Shown here piece by piece: positions 37,444 through 45,620 of a DNA stretch of 64,000 bases (the stretch's first letter is position 1; every line of letters starts with the position of its first letter). The notes beneath the pieces were generated by a model. It made no database searches, was not told the DNA's origin, and saw only the letters and a list, made by a program, of their open reading frames with translations. Position numbers and translations under genes: made by a program. Origin of the DNA: Phocaeicola coprophilus (GTDB taxonomy: Bacteria > Bacteroidota > Bacteroidia > Bacteroidales > Bacteroidaceae). Location of the stretch: positions 1 through 64,000 of the forward strand of contig JACJJM010000001.1 of NCBI GenBank assembly GCA_016900015.1, in the 5' to 3' direction.

Positions 37444-38349
37444 ATGAACAAATTTAAACCTATCGTTTTCACTAGCGTATGGACAGAAGCCAAAGACTAT
37501 CTGTTCATCACATTCGGACTACTCCTGTACGCCTTCGGATGGGCAGGATTTCTTATCCCGAATAAAATCACCACCGGCGGCGTGACGGGTATATCGGCCA
37601 TCGTCTACTATGGTACGGGAATACCCATCCAAAACACCTACGTGCTCATCAACATCGTCCTGCTGGTCTTTGCCTTGAAGATTTTAGGCTGGAAGTTCTG
37701 CCTGAAAACCATTTACGGCATCGGAGTGCTCTATTTCCTGCTATGGTTCCTCCAGCGAATCATCGTGGACGAACAGGGCAACGCACTCTCACTCGTGGGT
37801 GACGAACCGTTTATGGCCGTCATCGTGGGAGCTGCACTTTGCGGTATGGGGCTTGGCATCGCCTTCACGCACAATGGCAGTACGGGAGGTACGGACATCA
37901 TCGCCGCCATCGTCAACAAGTATCGCGACATCACGTTCGGACGTATGACCATGCTCTGTGACCTCTGCATCATCTCGTCCTCGTCATTCATCCCGGGATA
38001 CACCATCGAAAAGGTGATTTTCGGCTACAGCACGCTCATCGTCATCGGACTGTGTATCGACTATGTGGTCAACAATGCCCGACAGTCGGTCCAATTCCTC
38101 ATCTTCTCGAAAGAGTATGAGAAAATCTCCGATGCCGTGACACACCAACTCCACCGGGGCGTAACCCTGCTCGACGGCGTAGGGTGGTATAGCAAGCGTG
38201 ATGTGAAAGTCATCGTCATCCTGGCCAAAAAGCGTGAGTCGACCAACATCTTCAGGCTTGTGAAAGCCATCGACCCCAATGCCTTCGTCTCGCAAAGCGC
38301 TGTCATCGGCGTATTCGGAGAAGGCTTCGACAAGATAAAAGTAAAATAA
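37444..38349 (+). CDS. YitT-family membrane protein (DUF161/DUF2179)
   Basis: The 301-residue protein has about five to six membrane helices (FITFGLLLYAFGWAGFLIPN, NKITTGGVTGISAIVYYGTG) and the GIAFTHNGSTGGTDIIAAI motif, then a soluble C-terminal DUF2179 domain (SRxDVKVIVILAKKRESTNI). These are widespread, uncharacterised membrane proteins. It follows leuS after 27 bp and is ended by a hairpin terminator. Confidence 0.9.
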   Translation: MNKFKPIVFTSVWTEAKDYLFITFGLLLYAFGWAGFLIPNKITTGGVTGISAIVYYGTGIPIQNTYVLINIVLLVFALKILGWKFCLKTIYGIGVLYFLLWFLQRIIVDEQGNALSLVGDEPFMAVIVGAALCGMGLGIAFTHNGSTGGTDIIAAIVNKYRDITFGRMTMLCDLCIISSSSFIPGYTIEKVIFGYSTLIVIGLCIDYVVNNARQSVQFLIFSKEYEKISDAVTHQLHRGVTLLDGVGWYSKRDVKVIVILAKKRESTNIFRLVKAIDPNAFVSQSAVIGVFGEGFDKIKVK

Positions 38350-38392
38350 TACTGAAAACTTCATACTGTACATACTAAACCTGATTTCGACG

Positions 38393-38436
38393 GCCGCAGC
38401 CTTCCCGCAACACGTGGGGACGCTGCGGCTTTTTTC
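38393..38436 (+). terminator. Rho-independent terminator after the YitT gene
   Basis: GCCGCAGC (38393-38400) pairs with GCTGCGGC (38422-38429), followed by TTTTTTC. It separates leuS-YitT from rdgB, although rdgB starts only 26 bp later. Confidence 0.8.
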
Positions 38437-38462
38437 TACTAACTCATCAAGAAACAACGCTT

Positions 38463-39047
38463 ATGAAAGAAAAACTCGTTTTTGCGACCAACAATGCACA
38501 CAAACTGGAAGAGGTGTCTGCCATGCTCGGCGAACGTATCGAGCTGCTGAGCCTGCGCGACATCGGTTGCCATGCCGACATCCCTGAGACGGGAACGACA
38601 CTGGAGGAAAACGCCCTGCTCAAGGCACGCTATGTCAACGAACATTTCAACACGGACTGCTTTGCCGACGACACGGGGCTGGAAGTAGAGGCTCTCGGCG
38701 GCGAACCGGGGGTGTATTCGGCACGCTATGCCGGAGGCGAAGGACATGACTCTGTGGCCAACATGAACAAACTGCTCGCACGCCTGAAAGGGGTCGAAAA
38801 CCGAAGGGCACGCTTCCGCACGGTCATCGCCCTCATACGCGGCGGGCAGACATACGAATTTGAAGGCATCGTCGAAGGACACATCACGACAGAGCCGCAC
38901 GGTGACGGCGGATTCGGCTACGACCCCGTCTTCGTCCCCGAGGGCTACGACCGCACGTTTGCCGAACTGGGTGACGTGAAAAACCACATCAGCCACCGCG
39001 CACGCGCCGTCCAGAAACTGGTCGACTTCCTGAAAAGCGGACTGTAA
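38463..39047 (+). CDS. rdgB: dITP/XTP pyrophosphatase (RdgB/HAM1)
   Basis: The 194-residue enzyme removes non-canonical purine nucleotides from the pool. It starts [18 protein letters not shown] (T-N-N-x-x-K motif), then has [20 protein letters not shown] (catalytic Asp), [20 protein letters not shown] and the C-terminal SHRARA motif. Length fits the family. The stop codon TAA (39045-39047) is at the same time the left target duplication of a MITE. Confidence 0.95.
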   Translation: MKEKLVFATNNAHKLEEVSAMLGERIELLSLRDIGCHADIPETGTTLEENALLKARYVNEHFNTDCFADDTGLEVEALGGEPGVYSARYAGGEGHDSVANMNKLLARLKGVENRRARFRTVIALIRGGQTYEFEGIVEGHITTEPHGDGGFGYDPVFVPEGYDRTFAELGDVKNHISHRARAVQKLVDFLKSGL

Positions 39048-39240
39048 GAAGCTGTTTTGAATTTATCGTGTGTTGATTGGGGATGAGTTTTTGAATCATT
39101 TTTGGTTCTGTGATGAGGAAGATAGCGGGCTATCTGACGAAGAACAGGAACGAAAAGGACCAAAAAATCGCCCAAAGCATACACGAAAAGCGGACGCATC
39201 AAGCAGGGAAAAACTTTTTGTAGAAATTCAAAATAGCTTC
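39048..39240. repeat. MITE with 17-bp imperfect terminal inverted repeats and TAA target duplication
   Basis: The element runs from GAAGCTGTTTTGAATTT (39048-39064) to AAATTCAAAATAGCTTC (39224-39240), inverted with one mismatch, and is flanked by TAA on both sides (39045-39047, 39241-39243). The TAA duplication and the short ends fit a non-autonomous IS5/IS1031-type element. It holds no gene of its own. It is unrelated in sequence to the CCTTTCCG family. Confidence 0.75.
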
Positions 39241-39310
39241 TAAGTGTTGAAAAGTGGGCCAATCGATGTCAAAAACCTTATCGAACGCATCCTTAAATGC
39301 CCGAAATACG

Positions 39311-39352
39311 TAATTTTGCACCTGTCAATAACTCTATTGACAGGTGTTTATT
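39311..39352 (+). terminator. 12-bp hairpin with T tract overlapping a nadA promoter
   Basis: CACCTGTCAATA (39319-39330) pairs perfectly with TATTGACAGGTG (39335-39346), followed by TTTATTTTTTC. A -7 box TAATTTTG (39311-39318) abuts it, so transcripts begun there would start inside the left arm and escape the hairpin, while read-through from rdgB would form it. It thus most likely ends rdgB transcripts just before nadA. Confidence 0.65.
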
Positions 39353-39394
39353 TTTTCTTCATGCCGAATGACTAACAACTAACTCCGATACACT

Positions 39395-40330
39395 ATGAAT
39401 CTGAAAGAAGAAATCAACCGCTTGCGCAAGGAAAAAAACGCCGTCATCCTGGCCCATTATTACCAGGAAGGCGACATACAAGACCTGGCCGACTTCGTGG
39501 GCGACAGCCTGGCACTGGCTCAATGGGCCTCACGCTGCACGGCTGACATCCTGGTGATGTGCGGCGTGCATTTCATGGGCGAAACCGCTAAAATCCTCTG
39601 CCCGGACAAGAAAGTACTCGTCCCTGACCTGACAGCCGGCTGTTCGCTGGCCGACAGTTGCCCGGCCGACCGCTTCGCCGACTTCGTGAAGGCCCATCCG
39701 GGACACACGGTCATCTCGTATGTCAACACGTCCGCTGCCGTCAAGGCCCTGACCGATGTAGTGGTGACTTCCACCAATGCCCGCCAAATCGTGGAAAGTT
39801 TCCCGCAGGAGACGCCCATCATCTTCGGACCGGACCGCAACCTGGGAAGCTACATCAATGCTGTCACAGGCCGCCAAATGCTGCTCTGGGACGGTGCCTG
39901 CCACGTGCATGAGCAGTTCTCCGTGGAGAAAATCGTGGAACTGAAAGCTGCACATCCCGATGCCGAAGTGCTGGCCCATCCGGAATGCAAGGGTGCCGTG
40001 CTGAAGCTGGCTGACGTTGTCGGCTCGACAGCTGCCCTGCTGAAACACGCTGTGAAGAGTCCCTGCCGCCGCTTCATCGTCGCCACGGAAGCGGGCATCC
40101 TGCACGAGATGCGCAAGCAATGTCCCGACAAGGAATTCATCCCGGCTCCGCCCAATGCGGGCATCTGTGCCTGCAACGAATGCAACTTCATGCGCCTGAA
40201 CACGATGGAAAAGCTCTACGCCTGCCTGCGTGACGAATCGCCGGCCATCGAGGTCGACCCCGACATCGCCGCACGGGCCGTCAAACCCATCGAGCGCATG
40301 CTGGACATCTCCCGCAAACTCGGGCTTTAA
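39395..40330 (+). CDS. nadA: Quinolinate synthase A
   Basis: The 311-residue iron-sulfur enzyme makes quinolinate from iminoaspartate and dihydroxyacetone phosphate in NAD synthesis. It has LAHYYQEGDIQDLADFVGDS, the VPDLTAGCSLADSC segment (C83), GACHVHEQF (C169), HPECKG and GICACNECNFMRLNTMEKL (C260/C263), which supply the [4Fe-4S] cluster ligands, and the nucleotide loop VSYxNTSAAVKA. Length is normal. The partner nadB is not in the window. Confidence 0.96.
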   Translation: MNLKEEINRLRKEKNAVILAHYYQEGDIQDLADFVGDSLALAQWASRCTADILVMCGVHFMGETAKILCPDKKVLVPDLTAGCSLADSCPADRFADFVKAHPGHTVISYVNTSAAVKALTDVVVTSTNARQIVESFPQETPIIFGPDRNLGSYINAVTGRQMLLWDGACHVHEQFSVEKIVELKAAHPDAEVLAHPECKGAVLKLADVVGSTAALLKHAVKSPCRRFIVATEAGILHEMRKQCPDKEFIPAPPNAGICACNECNFMRLNTMEKLYACLRDESPAIEVDPDIAARAVKPIERMLDISRKLGL

Positions 40331-40418
40331 AATGAAGAGTGAAGAATGAAGAATTTTCTTGCTGTGAAAGTTATATCAACTCTTCATTGTTCATTCTATA
40401 TACTTCATTCAAACCGCC

Positions 40419-40496
40419 CCTTAACTCCGCTCCCGCCTACCCTCCTTTCCGTGGTCGGGCGGAGTTAAGGCCGTGGTCGGCTACCCTTAACAGGGT
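40419..40496. repeat. CCTTTCCG-family repeat after nadA
   Basis: A perfect 12-bp stem CCTTAACTCCGC (40419-40430) / GCGGAGTTAAGG (40459-40470) encloses CCTACCCTCCTTTCCGTGGTC. It continues CCGTGGTCGGCTACCC and GTGAAAGAGCC, the latter matching the right end of MITE copies A and B. It can act as the nadA terminator. Confidence 0.7.
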
Positions 40497-40526
40497 GAAA
40501 GAGCCATCCGAATCCACACTTTTCAC

Positions 40527-41000
40527 CCTCTCCCACTTATCGACACATATCATATATATATTATTTCTTTCTTTTTAATTCTAAAGAAAATGATGATTAT
40601 GATAAGCTGTTGATTGTGTCGGAAGAAAAAGGGTGTTTTTCTTGCACAGTAACTTATCATCACGAAAGAAATAGTTATGCCGATGGAATAAACAGGTTTT
40701 AGACTGTCTAATTTATTGCCTTTCAATGGTCTTACTTCGTCAGATGAAGTCTTGTTGATAACCCGGCATGTCGATAACTTTTCGTCCTCCGACAGTCCGA
40801 CGGGCTGTGAATAAGCTGTTGAAACGAGCTTTGAAACTTTCCATGAAAAAACTTGGCCGTATCGGATGAAGTGCGGTATATCATTTTATTTTGTATCTCC
40901 AACTTTTCACCTCGTCCATCTTTTCACATGTTGTCGACAGGATATTGACTGTGGTTTGACTGGCTATTGACAGTTTATGAACAGTTTTGTCGTATCTTTG
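40527..41000. other. Candidate chromosomal replication origin (oriC)
   Basis: The region between nadA and the TrmH gene has no gene. It holds DnaA-box-like nonamers: TTATCGACA (40537-40545), TTATCAACA (complement of 40753-40761), TTATCGACA (complement of 40769-40777), TTATTCACA (complement of 40806-40814; exact TTATNCACA consensus), and the weaker TTATCATCA (40654) and TTATGAACA (40975). A run of almost pure A/T at 40545-40605 could be the unwinding element. On the left, the + strand of genes is C over G; on the right, G over C (for example 60-base rows at 37081: G13/C25; 39721: G15/C20; 41341: G22/C16; 42661: G15/C10). That is the change expected at an origin. dnaA itself is not in the window. 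Confidence 0.65.
40993..41000 (+). promoter_or_regulatory. -7 box of the TrmH-family gene
   Basis: TATCTTTG at 40993-41000 lies 28 bp before the ATG at 41029, on the right flank of the candidate origin. Confidence 0.6.
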
Positions 41001-41028
41001 CAATCTCTTTTTATTAAATGAATAAGCA

Positions 41029-41559
41029 ATGAGAAAACTGAAGATAACGGAGATGAACCGCCTGACGGTGGACGAATTCAAACAAGCCGAAAAGATGCCG
41101 TTGGTCGTGGTGCTTGATGATGTGCGCAGCCTGCACAATGTCGGAGCTGTGTTTCGCACGTCGGATGCATTCCGTGTCGAGCGTATCTTCCTCTGTGGCA
41201 TCACGGCTGTCCCTCCCCAGCCGGAAATACACAAGACAGCCCTTGGGGCGGAGGACAGTGTGGATTGGACTTATTATAAGGATACGGCTGATGCCGTGCG
41301 TGCGTTGCAAGTTGACGGTTACAAGGTGTATGCCGTGGAGCAGGCTGAGGGCAGCACGATGCTTCAGGACTTCCGCTGGGAAGCAGGGCAACGTTGTGCC
41401 GTGGTAATGGGCAATGAAGTGAAGGGAGTGCGTCAGGATGTCGTTGACCTCTGTGACGGTTGCTTGGAAATCCCCCAATATGGGACGAAACATTCGCTCA
41501 ATGTCTCCGTCACGACGGGGATTGTCATCTGGGAACTGTTTAAAAAGCAACCTCTCTAA
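41029..41559 (+). CDS. TrmH/SpoU-family RNA methyltransferase
   Basis: The 176-residue SPOUT-class enzyme methylates a ribose 2'-OH in tRNA or rRNA. It has the three SpoU motifs: DDVRSLHNVGAVFRTSDAF (motif 1 with the key Arg), VVMGNEVKGV (motif 2) and IPQYGTKHSLNVSVTTGIVI (motif 3). The short form without N-terminal extension is typical. First gene of the G/T-rich side of the skew switch. Converges on the DUF4294 gene across a large hairpin. Confidence 0.93.
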   Translation: MRKLKITEMNRLTVDEFKQAEKMPLVVVLDDVRSLHNVGAVFRTSDAFRVERIFLCGITAVPPQPEIHKTALGAEDSVDWTYYKDTADAVRALQVDGYKVYAVEQAEGSTMLQDFRWEAGQRCAVVMGNEVKGVRQDVVDLCDGCLEIPQYGTKHSLNVSVTTGIVIWELFKKQPL

Positions 41560-41569
41560 GTTCAATCCC

Positions 41570-41645
41570 AGCCCCTCCAAACCTCCCCCGAAGGGAGACT
41601 GATAAAGGCTGAAAGCCTCCCCTTCGGGGGAGGTTTGGAGGGGCT
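41570..41645. terminator. Bidirectional terminator: 25-bp perfect hairpin
   Basis: The arm at 41570-41594 (AGCCCCTCCAAACC...) is the exact complement of 41621-41645 (...GGTTTGGAGGGGCT), with a 26-nt loop. It lies midway between the convergent TrmH (ends 41559) and DUF4294 (ends 41656) genes. Similar GGGGGAGG hairpins recur in Bacteroidales intergenic regions. Confidence 0.8.
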
Positions 41646-41655
41646 CCGTATTAGT

Positions 41656-42264
41656 CTATAATTGTCCGCTTTCCACCATGAGTATGACCCGTTCGGTGAG
41701 TGCATCGTTGTCTTCCGGGTCATATTCCTTCTTCAGGCTGGCGCCAAACAAGGAAGCAAATGTCTGGTAGAACCCGGCTTTGAACGGGCCGAAGAAGGCT
41801 TTCACGATGTCATAGCTCGTCTGGTTGCACTCGCGGTCGACCAGCTTGATGAGCAGTCTTCCCTGGGCGTAGGTGAGCTTCTTCATCATGGGCGTGTAGC
41901 GCTTCTTCAGGTCCTTTTCACGCTGTTTGATGTAGTCGTCGCGTTTGTTTTCAGGCAGTTTCATCATTTCTTCGTAGGTCTCTATGAGCAGTCCGCGTAT
42001 CATACGCGCCAGGGGGAGCGTGCGTTTCACGTCGCGGATGAGCTTGTAGTAAGCCCGTTCGCGTCGTCGGTTCTTAAAAGTCAGTTTCGGGTAGACACGC
42101 AGCGGATAGAAGTCGACGCGCGTGATGCTGTCGCCTTCATACACGGTGCGGCTCACAGTGAGCCTGGCAGGCGGTGGCGTGTTCTTCGTTTGTGCATGTG
42201 ACATGGTGTTCATACTGGCGAGGCAAGTTATGAACAGGATGATGAAAATCTGTATGGCTTTCAT
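41656..42264 (-). CDS. DUF4294 exported protein
   Basis: The 202-residue protein has a signal peptide (MKAIQIFIILFITCLASMNT, then MSHAQ) and a helical, basic mature domain of the DUF4294 type (VDFYPLRVYPKLTFKNRRRE, ITYAQGRLLIKLVDRECNQT-like segment). Members are widespread in Bacteroidetes and lie in the periplasm, with unknown function. The gene is monocistronic, 101 bp from the divergent HhH gene. Confidence 0.85.
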   Translation of the reverse strand: MKAIQIFIILFITCLASMNTMSHAQTKNTPPPARLTVSRTVYEGDSITRVDFYPLRVYPKLTFKNRRRERAYYKLIRDVKRTLPLARMIRGLLIETYEEMMKLPENKRDDYIKQREKDLKKRYTPMMKKLTYAQGRLLIKLVDRECNQTSYDIVKAFFGPFKAGFYQTFASLFGASLKKEYDPEDNDALTERVILMVESGQL

Positions 42265-42365
42265 ACGCGCAAAGTTAGGTGTTTTAATAAAAAAAGCTTT
42301 TCTTTTTATTTGTTTTCTCTCCGTCTTTCAATTACTTTTGAACTTATAATTTAATCTGCTGACTG

Positions 42366-44447
42366 ATGGAGAGGGAAAATAGAACTCTGCTTGTGACACC
42401 TGTTCAAATCTGGTTGATAAGTTGCCTGCTGCTGTTTATGGTTGTTCATAAATCTGCGGCCCAATCGCTCACGTGGGAAGAGTTTGTCGAACGCATGACG
42501 ACCGAAGAGGAGCGCGAACAGACTTCCTGGCAGCATCTCTACGAGGAGCTTGCCGAGCGTCACGCTCATCCGTTCAACCTGAATGAATTGACGCGCGAGC
42601 AACTCGAGACACTGCCCTTCCTCACTTCGGAGCAAATCGAAGAGTTGTTGGCTTACGTCTATGTACACAAGCCTGTGTTGACTCTTTCCGAACTTCAGTT
42701 GGTTGAAAGGTTGGATTATGACACACGAGCCATGCTTTCCCTGTTTGTTTATGCAGGGGAAGTCGGGAAGCAGACAGCTCCTTTACGGTGGAAGAACCTG
42801 GGCAAGTATGGAGAACATGAGTTTATCGCACGTGTGGACATCCCGTTCTACTACCGCAAAGGATACTACCGGTATCCGCCTGATGTGCTGGAACAGTATC
42901 CCAATCGCCGTTATCTGGGGACACGTTTCTATCACTCCATCCGCTACCAGTATGATTACGGGACACGGCTTTCAGCCGGCTTTGTGGCCGAGAACGACGC
43001 AGGAGAACCTTTCTTTGGGCGCGGCAATAAGGGCTATGATTTCTATTCCTACTATTTTCTTTTGCATGATGTGGGTCGGATGCGTACGTTGGCATTGGGC
43101 AATTACCGACTGAACTTCGGCCAAGGGCTGGTGATGAACAATCAGTTTGTCTTGGGCAAACAGTCGGTGCTGACCGGCATATACAGTCGCAACAAAGGCA
43201 TTAAGAAACATTCCTCGACGAGTGAAGACGACTATTTGCGAGGCATGGCCGCAGCCTGGCAGTTTGGCCGGGTGGGACTGACCGGGTTTTATTCGTTTCG
43301 CGAACGCGACGCCACACTGAAGGAGGAGTTCATAACTTCGTTGAAAACTGACGGTTATCACCGCACGCCGCTGGATATGTCGAAGAAGCACAACGTTCAT
43401 AACCACTTGGCTGGATTGCATTTATCCTATGAAACTCCGACTTTCAACATTGGTTTGACAGGTGTTTATACTGTTTTCAACAGGGCGTTCAAACCGCAAC
43501 GCTCTTACCAGCAGTATGACCCGCGCGGACGTGAGTTTGGTGCGTTGGGAGTGGACTATCGTTGGGACGGCCATCGCTTTTCCTTCGTCGGCGAGACAGC
43601 TTTAGGAGGCAACGGAGCTTTGGCTACGCTCAATGCCCTGGTCTATCGTTTTTCTCCTTCCTGGAGTGTGCTTGTCCTCCACCGTTACTATGCGAAGGAC
43701 TTCGAAGGCATTCATGCCCGTGCTTTCGAGGAAGGCGGACGTGTGCGCAATGAAAACGGGCTTTATGTGGGAATGGAAGCCGCGTTGGGCGATAAGCTGA
43801 AGGCGACGGCCTACGTAGACTGCTTTCGTTTTCCCGCTCCGAAATACAGAGTCTCCGTCCCCGGTTCGAAGGGAGTGGAAGTTTTCACGCAGTTCACGGG
43901 GCGTATGGGAGAGCGTGTCGACTGGTTGTTGCGTTACCGCTTCAAGAATAAGGGAAAAGATTTTACGATGGAAGACGATGGCCGCAAGGGAACTGCTCCG
44001 GACGACCGCCATACGTTCAAGACACAGCTCCGCTGGCAGGCAATGCCCGAATGGATGTTGAAAACTACGCTTGACTATGTGCATAAGTCTTTCATTTCCG
44101 AGGGCAATGAACAGGGTTTCCAGTTGTCCCACTCCGTCGCCTGGAGACCGTCTGCGAAGCCCGTGCAGTGTGAGGCCGGAGGCAGCTATTTTCATACAGA
44201 CAGTTATGATACAAGAGTTTATTCTTACGAGCGCGGCCTGCTCTACACGTTTTCATTTCCTTCTTCCTACGGACATGGAGTACATGCCTACCTGTGGGGA
44301 AGTTGGTCTGTCAACAAGCTGTTCACAGTGATTGTCAAGTATGTTTATACCGGATATTTCGACCGGGACCGTATCGGTTCGGGAACGCAGGAAATCGAAG
44401 GACGCCACAAGCAGGACCTCCAACTGCAACTGAGAGTAAGGTTTTGA
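42366..44447 (+). CDS. Exported helix-hairpin-helix / beta-barrel protein
   Basis: The 693-residue protein has a signal-like N-terminus (VQIWLISCLLLFMVVHKSAA) and two helix-hairpin-helix units at about 70-115 (FNLNELTREQLETLPFLTSE, LTLSELQLVERLDYDTR), as in ComEA. The remaining 550 residues are Tyr/Phe/Arg-rich alternating strands with a final RVRF, typical of an outer-membrane barrel. HhH plus barrel proteins are known in Bacteroidetes; a role in DNA uptake is suggested by the HhH but not shown. It has its own terminator. Confidence 0.8.
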   Translation: MERENRTLLVTPVQIWLISCLLLFMVVHKSAAQSLTWEEFVERMTTEEEREQTSWQHLYEELAERHAHPFNLNELTREQLETLPFLTSEQIEELLAYVYVHKPVLTLSELQLVERLDYDTRAMLSLFVYAGEVGKQTAPLRWKNLGKYGEHEFIARVDIPFYYRKGYYRYPPDVLEQYPNRRYLGTRFYHSIRYQYDYGTRLSAGFVAENDAGEPFFGRGNKGYDFYSYYFLLHDVGRMRTLALGNYRLNFGQGLVMNNQFVLGKQSVLTGIYSRNKGIKKHSSTSEDDYLRGMAAAWQFGRVGLTGFYSFRERDATLKEEFITSLKTDGYHRTPLDMSKKHNVHNHLAGLHLSYETPTFNIGLTGVYTVFNRAFKPQRSYQQYDPRGREFGALGVDYRWDGHRFSFVGETALGGNGALATLNALVYRFSPSWSVLVLHRYYAKDFEGIHARAFEEGGRVRNENGLYVGMEAALGDKLKATAYVDCFRFPAPKYRVSVPGSKGVEVFTQFTGRMGERVDWLLRYRFKNKGKDFTMEDDGRKGTAPDDRHTFKTQLRWQAMPEWMLKTTLDYVHKSFISEGNEQGFQLSHSVAWRPSAKPVQCEAGGSYFHTDSYDTRVYSYERGLLYTFSFPSSYGHGVHAYLWGSWSVNKLFTVIVKYVYTGYFDRDRIGSGTQEIEGRHKQDLQLQLRVRF

Positions 44448-44458
44448 TAAAAAATTTG

Positions 44459-44516
44459 AAGCCGGCCTATCGACGGATACATGAATTTTTCTATCCGTCG
44501 ATAGGTCGGCTTTTTG
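44459..44516 (+). terminator. Rho-independent terminator after the HhH gene
   Basis: A 21-bp stem (44459-44479 with 44492-44512, one G-T pair), from AAGCCGGCCTATCG to CGATAGGTCGGCTT, is followed by TTTTT. It lies 12 bp past the stop. Confidence 0.88.
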
Positions 44517-44564
44517 TCTTTAGCCTAAAAAGTCTGAACAAATGTGCAAATGACCGATTGGGGG

Positions 44565-45341
44565 TCAATAAGACACTGACACATTCAGGCCGGACTCGCG
44601 CAGGAGTGTCGCGATGCGGTCGAGTTCTTCGTGTGAGGCTTTTTCGAGATGCGTGTCAGGCGTTTCGCGGTCGATGGTGTATATCATTACCTGGCTTGGC
44701 GCGATTTGTTTGACGGTCTCTATCCAAGGCAGGACGTAGCGGTCACCGGTGTTGTCCACGGAAATTCCGTCGTGCGTTCCTTTCATGAACATGGTCTGGA
44801 TGATGAGATGGCCGTGGAAGGCTTTCAGCTGTTCGATGACTTGCTTCACGTCGTATGCACCCGTCGGACGGTCGACCCGACGGATATAATCGGCATCCAC
44901 GGTGTCGAGTTTCAGGATGTTGTTGTCAATGCGCTTCAGGGCAGCCACCACCTCCGGACGGTGGAGCATGGTCGAATTGCTCAGCACGCTCACCTTGGCC
45001 GCCGGGAAATAGCGGTCGCGCAGGGCCAGCGTGTCATCCATGATTTCAGGAAAATGCGGGTGGGCGGTCGGTTCGCCGTTGCCGGCAAAAGTCAGCACGT
45101 CAGGAGCAGGGCCGTTGGCTTTCATGTCTTGCAGGCGGACTTCCAGTGCTTCGCGCACCTCTTCGCGGGTCGGGCGGCGCAGGTGTGCACGGTGGTCCGC
45201 ATTGAAACCGCATTCACAATAGACGCAATCAAACGTACACACTTTACCGTCTCCCGGCATCAGATTGATGCCCAGGGACACTCCCAGTCGACGGCTATGT
45301 ACGGGACCGAAAATGGGAGAAGGATAGATAATCGTAGACAT
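44565..45341 (-). CDS. Radical SAM protein
   Basis: The 258-residue protein has the CxxxCxxC cluster motif in CTFDCVYCECG, preceded by GPVHSRRLGVSLGINLMPGD, and the SAM-binding segment FAGNGEPTAHPHFPEIMDD (GNGEPT). The pattern matches COG0731-like radical SAM proteins (wybutosine-type/YfkB-like short forms). The start is set at MSTIIYPSP because an earlier ATG would add an unrelated basic stretch. Substrate unknown. The 279 bp upstream up to 45620 hold no gene that I can support. Confidence 0.88.
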   Translation of the reverse strand: MSTIIYPSPIFGPVHSRRLGVSLGINLMPGDGKVCTFDCVYCECGFNADHRAHLRRPTREEVREALEVRLQDMKANGPAPDVLTFAGNGEPTAHPHFPEIMDDTLALRDRYFPAAKVSVLSNSTMLHRPEVVAALKRIDNNILKLDTVDADYIRRVDRPTGAYDVKQVIEQLKAFHGHLIIQTMFMKGTHDGISVDNTGDRYVLPWIETVKQIAPSQVMIYTIDRETPDTHLEKASHEELDRIATLLRESGLNVSVSY

Positions 45342-45620
45342 GCTTTTTGGCGTTCTTTTGGTTAGTCGGGCAAAGAAAAGCATTTTAATGAAGAATGCAG
45401 CATGAAGCAGGAAGATTTTTCCAGCAGGTTCTTTTCTTTACCATATCAGCTCTTCGGAGGAGACATGATTGAAAAATGCGGAGATGTGTGGGGTATGTAT
45501 TTTCTTGTGTATTGCATGCCAACTCTTTATGAATGTGCCTTTTTCTTTATGTAATCTTTATGACATTTATGGAATAGATTGGAGACTATTCATTAGTTTG
45601 CTCCTGATACAATAAGATAT

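Noticed and set aside
41570-41645. Member of the CCTTTCCG repeat family
   Set aside because: The arms (CCCCTCC/GGAGGGG type) share no core words with the family; it is a separate terminator hairpin.
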